Positions 55,922 to 64,000 of a stretch of 64,000 bases of DNA are shown in pieces. The first letter of the stretch is position 1. Each line of letters starts with the position of its first letter. The DNA is taken from the NCBI RefSeq assembly GCF_003086295.3, contig NC_092051.1, positions 82,406,445 through 82,470,444 of the forward strand. Direction: 5' to 3'. The position numbers and the translations under genes are program-made. The notes under the pieces were generated by a model. It worked only from the letters and a program-made list of their open reading frames with translations, had not been told where the DNA came from and searched no databases. The DNA comes from Arachis hypogaea. Lineage: Eukaryota; Streptophyta; Magnoliopsida; Fabales; Fabaceae.

Positions 55922-58312
55922 TGATGCGCATAAACTTGTTATGCTACGATTTAGGAAATTGCACGATTGGCAAAATTCCTTCCGGCAAGTGCACCGGTTA
56001 TCGTCAAGTAAAAACTCACAATAGAGTGAGGTCGAATCCCACAAGGATTGGTTGAGTGAGCAATTCGGATTAGAAGTATGTTCTAGTTGAGCGGAATCAA
56101 GATTTAGATGAGAATTGCGGAATGTAAAATTGCATGAATTAAAGAGCGAGAAGCTAAATTGCTGAAATTAAAAGGGATGGGGGTGATTGCATGAATTTAA
56201 TTGCAGAATGTAAAGAGAAAGTGGTAAATCAGAAATGGGGAGTTCATTGGGTGTTAGGAGATATTGAGATCTCCGAATCAAAACAACTTTTATCCCTTCC
56301 TCAACCAATGCATTCATTGAATTTTGCTTGGCAATCTTATATGATTGGATCCCAATCCCTTGGCTCACCAATTCTCCCTAAAAACAAACAAATTCCCAAT
56401 CCCTTGGTTTAAATGTTCATAAGAAGAGATGATGCTCGATCACTGATTATACCACACAGTTTCATGAACCACAATTTGGTAGGATTACATGTCACAATAT
56501 CCATCCAAACCCCAATCCAATTCACTGTGAGAAAGCTTCTCTAGCATGAATCCTCCATTCCTTTCCCAAGGTTCCGAAGGATTCCAATTATGGGTAGTTT
56601 CTTTCCCAAGACAACTACCCAATGGAATTAGATCGAGAAGCTTTCTAACAAAATTCAAGAGAAAAGATTGAAGAAGAAGATAAAACTATTATTGATTCAT
56701 TGAATTACAATAGAGCTCCCTAACCCAATGAAAGGGGTTTAGTGAGTCATAGCTCTGAATTCAATTACAAAACTAAAAGAAAATGATCCAAAGTTCTCCG
56801 TGTGTCTAAACTTCCCCCTCAGGGGCTGGATTCCCCCTCAATCCCCCGTCTCTCAAATGCAGAAACTAAGGCCTTTAAATAGGCTCCCTAAATTACAAAA
56901 TGAAAATGAAATTCAAAGCAAATTACAATCAAATGAAAATAAACTATTCTAGATGATTCTTGTGGCCTTGATTTGGTGTTGTTGATGGGCCTTGCTTGCT
57001 TGAAGGGTAGAGTGACATAATTGATCCAAAAAGGATAATGATCCATTAAACTACACTCAAACGTTGCACCCCCCTTTCTTGAGTCGTCACTTTGTTCTCT
57101 TGTCAACCTTGCCAATTTGATGCCAAATATAGACTATTATATCTCGTTGGAAAGCTATGGATGTCAGCTTTCTAACGCAACTGGAAGCACCTCAATTGGA
57201 TCTCTATAGCTCAAGTTATGCTTGATTGAAGGTGACAAGGTTGCTGGTTGGTTTGACAGCGTTTAAGCCAACGTTTAAGTCACTTAAACGTGCTCGAAAA
57301 TGCCAATTTTGGGAGCTCAGTTGCATTGTCCACCCCATACTTCTATACATCGTTGGAAAGCTCTAGATGTCTACTTTCCAATGCAACTGGAAGCGCATCA
57401 TTTGGAGTTCTACAACTCGAGTTATACTCCATGGAAGGTGAAGAGGTCAGCTGGCCTGATTGCATGTTGGTACTATGCTCTTCTATGCACATTACGGGGC
57501 TGTTTTCTCCCTCAATTTTTAGTATCCACCATGCATGCCATATATGCTTGGAAAGCTCTAGATGTCTTCTTTCCAATGCATTTTGAATCACCTCATTTGG
57601 AGTTTTGTAGCTCAAGTTATTTATGTTTGAAGAAGGCATGGTCAAGCTGTTCCATATAACACGTTTAAGCTCCAGTTTAAGCTTAAACTGGAGCTTAAAC
57701 GCTGGCACTCCCTGGAGGCACAAGCTCGAGCACGTTTAAGCTTCAGTTTAAGGTCAAACTGAAGCTTAAACGTGGAAATGAGAAAGCAACCCTGGAGGAG
57801 AAAAAATAGTCGAACACGTTTAAGCTCCAGTTTAAGGTTAAACTGGAGCTTAAACGTGGAAATGCTCCCTGGTGCATTTCTAATTCTGGCGTTTAACTTC
57901 CAGTTTAAGGTTAAACTGGAGGTTAAATGCCACTTTCAGCATTTCCTTAGCTCTCATGGTTTTGGCGTTTAAGCTCCAGTTTAAGCTTAAACTGGAACTT
58001 AAACTCCACATGTGATATTCAAGCTTCCTTTATTGATTTTGTTGCTTCCTTGCCTAGCCTCTTCTTCCCTGAAATCATCCAAACAACTGCATCAAAGTCT
58101 TGCAAAATTTCATGAGAAATCTTTCATTCATAGCATTCAAGGAATATAACTAAAAACTCATGGAATTTGCATCAAAATCTTCATGTTTGAATGATTTAAG
58201 ACAAGCATGACTATTTGGCCCAAATGATTACTTAAGGCTCAAGAAAATGCATAAAACAACTAAAAATAACAGAAAAATGCTAGTGAAACTAGCCTAAGAT
58301 GCCTTGGCATCA
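55922..58312 (-). repeat. 5' LTR of element G
   Basis: 2391 bp, same length as the left copy. Palindrome array at 57660-58010, including the perfect 40-bp palindrome at about 57662-57701. Confidence 0.93.
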
Positions 58313-58348
58313 GGAACCATGCTTTAGGTCATTTTCTAGAGAGAAAAG

Positions 58349-59776
58349 TGATAAACCTCTATTTCATGGTTTATCTTGTGCTCATTTGAGTAGTTTTTAT
58401 CAACTCTTTACCCACTTATTCATACTATTTGCATGGTTTTACATTTGCCTTCCTAATTATGTGCTTTGATTGAAAACATGCTTCTTTGGACTTATAATTT
58501 CTAATATTAATCCTCTCTTATCACCATTAGATGCCTTGATATGTGTGTTAAGTGATTTCAGAGATTACAGGGCAGGAATGACTCAGAGGATGGAAAGGAA
58601 GCATGCAAAAGTGGAAGGAATACAAGAAGCTGGAGAAATTGCTAAGTTGTCCAACCTGACCTATTCGCACTCAAACGACTATAACTTTAGCTACAGAAGT
58701 TCAAACGACGCGGTTCCAGTTGCGTTGGAAAGCTAATGTCCGGAGCTTCGATTTGATATATAATATGCTAAAGTTTCTCTGACGCTAGGTGACGCGACCG
58801 CGTGCTCCATGCGGCCGCATCGTAGTGACAAAAATCAGCGTGTTTGAATTCGCAACCAGCAAATTCTGGGCTGTTTTTGACCCAGTTTGCGGCCCAAAAA
58901 ATACAGATTAGAGGCTATAAAGTGGGAGAATGCATCCATTCATGAGGAAGCTCTCATATTCACAATTTTAGAAGTAGATGTAGTTTTTAGAGAGAGAGGT
59001 TCTCTCCTCTCTCTTAGGATTAGGATTTAGGATTTCTCTTAGTTTTAGGAGTGGCTCTCAATCCCAGGTTCTTTATTTTTATTTATTTTCCCAATTTAAT
59101 TTATGAACTCTTCCATGTTACATATAATTTTCTTAATTAATGTTATTTGAGGTATTTCAGATTTAAGATTGCTTTGCTCTGTTTATGATTGATTTCTTTT
59201 ATTTATATAAATAATTTAGATTTTTCCCTTTTGGCTTTGGTTGATTAATTGGTGACTCTTGAGTTATCAAACTCATTGTTGATTGAAAATTGGAATTCTT
59301 CAAGAATTAATTCGAGTTCCAATAACTCTAGCCTTTCCCAAGGAAAGACTAAGACTCGAGGAATCGAAATTAATTCATCCACTTAACTTACTTTCATACT
59401 TAGAGGTTAACAAAGTGGGAGAAAAATCCAATTCTCATCACAATTGATAAGGATAACTAGGATAGGACTTCCAGTTCTTCATACCTTGCCAAGAGTTTAT
59501 TTTTATTATTATTTTATCTTTCTTGTCATTCAACTAACTTTTTACTTTAATCTAAAACCCCAAAACACACTTTTTCATAACCAATAATAAGAACACCTCC
59601 CTGCAATTCCTTGAGAAGACGACCCGAGGTTTAAATACTCGGTTATCAATTTCAAAGGGGTTTGTTACTTGTGACAACTAAAATATTTGTACGAAGGGAT
59701 TTCTGTTGGTTTAGAGACTATATCTACAACGCGACTATTTTTATAAAATTCTTTACTGGCAAAAATCCTAACGTCA
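58349..59776 (+). mobile_element. Element H: solo LTR of the B family, TSD AAAAG
   Basis: 1428 bp, TGATAAACCTCT...CTAACGTCA, flanked by AAAAG (58344-58348 and 59777-59781). About as long as the B LTRs and similar along most of its length, including TATAAAG at about 58916-58922 and the dyads GACGCGACCGCGTG / GCGGCCGC near 58788-58820. Confidence 0.9.
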
Positions 59777-59781
59777 AAAAG

Positions 59782-60440
59782 CTCCCTCTTCTCTCTAAAA
59801 TTAGGGTAGATTTTGTTCTAATTCTCTTAGATTTTGGTTTTAATTCTTGCTTTGATCTAATTTCATTTACTTTTTCTTATTTAACTGCCTTAATTTTTTT
59901 AGTTCTTCTTGTTAATTTCTCTTTTATACCATTTTTTAGTTTATGAACACTCTTGTTAATTTTGATTCCTTTGATGTAATTTGATGTTTCTATATTTATT
60001 GTTGCTTAATTGAGTTCTTATTATTTTCTTGCATTTGGTAGCTTTAGATTTTATTATTATTGCAATTTAATATGCTTTCCTTTTTATGCACACCAAGTGT
60101 TTGATAAAATGCTTGAATTAGTTTTAGAGTACATTTTGAGCATTCTTGGCTTGGAAAGAGAAGCTTGGTAATCTTGAGTCATTAATATCCAACTTATGTT
60201 GGTGATCTAGAGTTGTTAGTTAATCTTGTTTCCATTAATGCTACTTATGGATTGGGATTAACTAGGCCTATTTGACTTTCTCTCAATATGGGGATAACAT
60301 AATAGGCTTAACTCTTGGTAATTATTTTGTTATGAATAATGACTAGGATAGAACACCTTGATTCTTAATCCTTGCCATGAATGTCTCTTTAGTATTTGTT
60401 ATCTTTAGTTATTTTCTTTATTTTATTGTCATTTAGATCA
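59782..60440 (+). repeat. LTR of element F, continuation
   Basis: No gene. AT-rich sequence joining back to 58318-58343 (the piece between G and H) and 50020-50530. It is interrupted at 60441 by J. AGAGTTGTTAGTTAATCTTG and GACTAGGATAGAACACC are typical of the distal LTR part in the B-like group. Confidence 0.55.
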
Positions 60441-60937
60441 TGTGCAGAACAAGTAAATAGTAGGGAAGAAGAGAAATAGGCCAGCATGTATCCTGGTTCG
60501 GATTCTCTGTGCTATGAATCCTACGTCCAGTCTCCACAACAAACCATGGTGGAATTTTCACTATAATTCACAGATTACATTCACCAATACTATTGAATTA
60601 CTCTCTAATTCAACTAGTATCTACCCTAAGCTTTCTTCACCAAAGCTTAGCTTCCCATAGTGATATCCCAACTAGGAAGGGGAATCTAACAGATTCAGAC
60701 TTCACCCAGTGCTAACCCAACTAGGCAAGGGGAACTAATCCTAGTTCAAAAACCAAATTACATCAGAATTAAGTAGCTCTTTTGCATCATTCTTGCCTTT
60801 TCTCTCTTGGCTGGTGCAGCATGAACATGAATAATTAGGCCTGCAACAATTAAAACACCCATTAAACAGCATTGGGCTTTCAACCCAAAGAAATGTTTGT
60901 CATCATTTGTAAACCCAAAATCAACTTAGGCTTAACA
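60441..60937 (-). repeat. 3' LTR of element J
   Basis: About 497 bp; plus strand TGTGCAGAACAAG...GGCTTAACA. The left end is inferred from the TG and the break with F sequence, so it is less certain than the right end, which is fixed by the PPT. Confidence 0.65.
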
Positions 60938-60938
60938 A

Positions 60939-60954
60939 TCTCCCCCTTGATGAT
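60939..60954 (-). other. Polypurine tract of element J
   Basis: The minus strand reads ATCATCAAGGGGGAGA, the typical copia PPT, one base from the LTR start. The following 60956-61558 is 3' untranslated sequence with no ORF recognised. Confidence 0.85.
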
Positions 60955-61558
60955 AAACATGATAAAATAGGGTGATTGAAATTAAAAATTAGGTTAAATG
61001 AGTTGAGAACACTTCCCTTTGATGACATTTGGATTGTGAGTTGCTCCCCCTCAATGCTAGCATTACTCCCCCTTAATCATGGCTTACTCTGTGAATAGAA
61101 ATTACACAAAGGCGCCCAAAACACAAATACACTATAACATGGAGAGAGTGACTACCAGTATTTCAGCTTAAAAAAACATCACTAAACAAGTGTCACAATA
61201 GTCACATAGTCATCATCATTCTTAATTAGTTATGTCTACGCCAATCCTATCATTCATTTTCTTTTCTCCCCCTTTTGTCATCAAGGAGGGAAAGAAACAC
61301 CTGCACAAAATTTGTTAGTGGCATAGTAGTTAAAGTCTTTATATTCATCCAAAAAAAATAAACAAATTCAAAAAGAAATTGAGTCATAAGCACAGATGAG
61401 TTAAAAAAGGCCTAGGCATCAGAGTTGGATTCATCAGCGGTTTCATCGTGATCCCCCTCATTGTCAGTAGTTATGAGTCCAACCTCTATATCCTCCACAA
61501 AGTCCCGCAGAATCCTAATTCTCCCTTTGGTCTTCCTGAGAGCATTTTCCTCCATAAC

Positions 61559-62898
61559 TTAGTTCCTTTTGCGCTCGGCACCATGAGTGAGAAGAAGGTC
61601 TGTCATATTGATGAACTCCTCAAGCACATTCTTCAGAATGCATATCATAACCTTGATTGTGGTGTAGGTTGAAGGGAAAATCAGAGGATCCTCATCAACA
61701 GAGGAAACATCAGTGTTGTAATCAGTCTGGCAACGTCTGGGTGCTGTTTTCTTTACTGCACCACTCCCTTTTATGTATGAGTTACAATCTTTTGAAATTT
61801 CGGCCCCCAAAATCAACATTGTAATATTAAAAAATTTTTGTAAGAAGCATGGCATAAGGTAAATCATTATTGGTACTGACACAAGCATGCATATGTCTTA
61901 CAATCAAGTAAGCAAAAGAAATAGGAGTTTTAGAGAGAAGAGCAAATAAAACCAGTGTGTCACAAAATGAAACACGTTAAAGAGAGCCGCACTGAGGCAA
62001 AATGATGTGATTAACAATCCTGTGCAACTAGGCACGGATTGGACCAAGAGCCTTGTGAGTAGGAGCAGTACCTTCTAAGAGATGGATATTGATGCACACA
62101 GTACTCAGAGCTTCAAAATAAGACACATTCATGGTATCGTCCCACTTACCCGATGTATAGACATCACCCCCCCACCCCCCGTCCTAATAATCTAGGGCTT
62201 TGCTTATGTAGTATTTGTCGAGGATGATCACCTTACCTTTGACAAAAGAAGCGATTCTCCCTTCTTTGTAGGACAGATTGCTATAGAACTGTTTCACCAG
62301 ATTAGGATAAATTTTCTCCTTAATGGACAGAATGGGAATCCATCCTTGACATGGAAATAGAGGTGTAAAGTTCAAACATTTCCTACAGAGTTTGTCTAGA
62401 TTGACAAGCTTTGGGGGACAGAGAGTGCGCTTATAGATGTCTTTGCAGAAAAATAGGTAGTTCATGAGAGATTGAAAACGACGACGATCAAAAGACTCGG
62501 GGAAACTCAGCATAGAAGGACTGGTAACCAATGGGATTGGATAGTTTAGGTTCAGAGACTGAACGAAGAGGAAAATTAATGACTGTACTGCGGGTATGTC
62601 GAGTCTGAGAAGCAGGAATCTCTTCATCTTCATCATGAAGAGGTTGTTTTCCTTTAGAAGAGCTAGGTTTACCTGAGCTTGGTTGAGAGACATTTGGAGC
62701 AGTAGGGTTAGGGCGAGGAGCAGTACCAAGGCAGCGAGCAGTGATCTTAGTGCGAGCTATGTCAGGAGAAGGGTTTGGTGGAGATGGAGGAGAAGAGTGA
62801 GTAGGATATTGGGAAGGTGAGGAGTGCGTATGATCAGCATGGTTAGTATGGGTGCCACTGTAAGAGCCTCTGCGGATAGCTCTTTTCTTGCGAGCCAT
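61559..62898 (-). pseudogene. Env-position ORF of element J (putative plant transposon protein domain), frameshifted
   Basis: ATG at 62898: MARKKRAIRRGSYSGTH, a basic, Ser/Pro-rich N-terminus to about 62490, where the frame shifts by an indel. It then reads FDRRRFQSLMNYLFFCKDIY, YPNLVKQFYSNLSYKEGRIA, SFVKGKVIILDKYYISKALD to a stop at 62184. A C-terminal piece appears at 61888-61559. The LVKQFYSNL...SFVKGK core resembles LIREFYANA...SFVRGK of the third ORF in A. SIRE-type elements are described as having an env-like ORF here; no clear signal peptide or membrane anchor is visible. Confidence 0.65.
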
Positions 62899-63431
62899 TT
62901 ATAGAACACTGGTTTGCAGAAAATTAAGAAGTTGAGAGAGTAGTGTGAAAAGATGCATGTAGTGGGAAGTTATTATATGCTTGGAGGAGTGTAAAGGTTG
63001 CATCTTGAAAACAGATAAAAATGAAAACTTTAACATGTTTTATAAAATCATTGAAAGTTACAGCTGTAACCTTCGTACGTTAAAAGAAGGAGAGAGAAAA
63101 AACCAAAAAAAAATTAAATGATGCCTAAAGAAAATAGAAAAAGCAAGCGAAAGAAAAAAATTTTAAAACCCATGAAAAATTGAAGGAGCCCAATTAAAGT
63201 GAAATGCAGTTGTCAAAATATCGAGAAAGCAATAATGAAATGGGCCCAATGGTTTCAGTAAAGAAAGCCCATATTTCATCAACTGCTCCAGCACGTGAGG
63301 TCCATCATTCATTGTGGTTAGGTATGAATCCAGTCAGCTTCATAGTGAATTAATAAAGTTTACTCATCATCTGCAAAAAAATTTCATCGCGATTTATGAG
63401 ACAAAACACAAAAATCTCAACATCAGAATCG
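62899..63431 (-). other. Spacer of element J between RNase H and the third ORF
   Basis: No gene. An A-rich tract with AAAGAAAA runs lies at about 63085-63180. Confidence 0.5.
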
Positions 63432-64000
63432 TTAAGAGAACAAAGATGAAGCAAGAATGCCCAGTTCAGTCCTTAGTTTGCAGAACCTCTCTTCTATCAA
63501 GGGTTTGGTGAAACTATCAGCCAACTGACTTTTAGAATTAACAAACTGAATATCTAAGTTTCCATTTTGCACATGTTCTCTTATAGAATAAAATCGAACT
63601 TCAATGTGTTTTGTTCTTGAGTGCAAAACAGGGTTTTTGGAAATATTTATAGCACTCATGTTGTCACAAAACAATGAAATATTAGAAACATTCAGCTTAT
63701 AGTCAGCTAATTGAGTTTTCAGCCATAATAATTGAGAACAACAAGAGGAGGCTGCAATATACTCAGCTTCGACTGTTGAAAGTGCCAATGTAGCCTGCTT
63801 CTTGCTTGACCATACAATGAGTGATTTCCCAAGAAAGCAACACATGCCACTAGTTCTTCTTCTATCAATTCTGTCCCCAGTAAAATCTACATCACAGAAA
63901 CTCACTACTTGAAATGAATCAGTCTTAGGAAACCATAAACCATAATCAGTGGTACCAAGCACATATCGGATGATCCTCTTGACAGCTGAGAGATGGGATT
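63432..64000 (-). CDS. Copia RNase H, C-terminal end of pol (partial)
   Basis: The open frame continues past the right edge. Motifs: VVSFCDVDFTGDRIDRRRTS, GMCCFLGKSLIVWSSKKQAT, LSTVEAEYIAASSCCSQLLW, NISLFCDNMSAINISKNPVL, SRTKHIEVRFYSIREHVQNG and FVNSKSQLADSFTKPL, the RNase H domain at the end of Ty1-copia polyprotein, with the first Asp and Glu of the active site (FCDVD, VEAEY) in place. It ends GILASSLFS-stop. No break is seen in the visible part; LADSFTKPL where LADIFTKPL is usual is minor. Confidence 0.9.
   Translation of the reverse strand, partial: SHLSAVKRIIRYVLGTTDYGLWFPKTDSFQVVSFCDVDFTGDRIDRRRTSGMCCFLGKSLIVWSSKKQATLALSTVEAEYIAASSCCSQLLWLKTQLADYKLNVSNISLFCDNMSAINISKNPVLHSRTKHIEVRFYSIREHVQNGNLDIQFVNSKSQLADSFTKPLIEERFCKLRTELGILASSLFS

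Larger units (their letters stand above)
50531..58312 (-). mobile_element. Element G: young non-autonomous retrotransposon, TSD GGAAC
   Basis: 7782 bp with two 2391-bp LTRs (50531-52921 and 55922-58312) and a 3.0-kb interior. GGAAC at 50526-50530 and 58313-58317. It has one intact ORF (55716-54526), a tRNA-Asp PBS, stem-loop cluster and 3' hairpin. By eye the LTRs differ at only about six sites. Youngest insertion in the window and a candidate for recent mobility with borrowed enzymes. Confidence 0.95.
60441..64000 (-). mobile_element. Element J: Ty1-copia (SIRE-like) retrotransposon, 3' part
   Basis: Minus-strand element running off the right edge. From its 3' end: LTR (60937-60441), PPT, an env-position ORF (62898-61559) and the RNase H end of pol (64000-63432). 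The LTR starting TGTTAAGCC right after ATCAAGGGGGAGA and the extra ORF after pol fit SIRE/Maximus-type copia elements. It sits in F's LTR; a TSD cannot be checked. Confidence 0.8.

Noticed and set aside
1..64000. Host protein-coding genes, tRNA or rRNA genes
   Set aside because: All ORFs with recognisable motifs are retrotransposon proteins. The tRNA-like matches are 18-base primer sites, not whole tRNAs.

Overview
The window is plant repeat DNA, most likely from Arachis (peanut or a wild relative). I recognise the LTR beginning TGATGAGCGGATAATTTATA as the abundant peanut Ty3-gypsy family usually called FIDEL; that assignment is from memory. No host gene was found: every coding stretch belongs to an LTR retrotransposon or its remains.

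Layout. Almost all of the 64 kb resolves into nested insertions, most bounded by TG...CA ends and matching 5-bp target-site duplications (TSDs). F is the outermost layer (interior from 49667, 3' LTR from 50020). E lies in F (3' end at 49666; its 5' end is left of the window). D, an LTR remnant (10327-10886 plus 29962-30297), lies in E. B (10887-29961, TSD ACAAC) lies in D, and C, a Tekay-type chromovirus (13550-24858, TSD CGGAC), lies in B. That makes five layers. Other insertions are A (minus strand, left edge to 10326) in D; a solo LTR in A's LTR (7718-10052, TSD GTTAC); a solo LTR in E's integrase (30979-35113, TSD ATAGC) that carries a further solo LTR (32427-35039, TSD CTCAC); a complete FIDEL/Feral-like element in E (37440-48318, TSD ACAAG); G (50531-58312, TSD GGAAC) and solo LTR H (58349-59776, TSD AAAAG) in F's LTR; and a minus-strand Ty1-copia SIRE-like element J from 60441 to the right edge.

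Coding content. A and the FIDEL-like element carry gag, aspartic protease and a downstream third ORF but no reverse transcriptase or integrase, so they look non-autonomous. B and G carry only a Tyr/Pro/Gln-rich, coiled-coil Gag-like protein. C has a full gag-PR-RT-RH-INT-chromodomain order broken by four nonsense codons and a frameshift. E keeps a broken integrase. J shows the end of a copia RNase H and an env-position ORF. G is youngest by LTR comparison (about 6 differences in 2391 bp, counted by eye), then C (about 20 in 3.3 kb), then the FIDEL-like element (about 37 in 1.7 kb).

Most interesting signals. (1) A stem-loop cluster at the 3' end of the upstream ORF is shared by A, E, the FIDEL-like element and G, with compensatory base changes; B has a diverged version. 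(2) A hairpin with a small purine-rich loop sits just before the polypurine tract (PPT) of five elements, and a second hairpin-plus-PPT-like copy lies inside three of them. (3) Palindrome arrays occur in LTRs and spacers, each family with its own core sequence but similar design. (4) The 11-mer AAGTTTGGTGT occurs 16 times.
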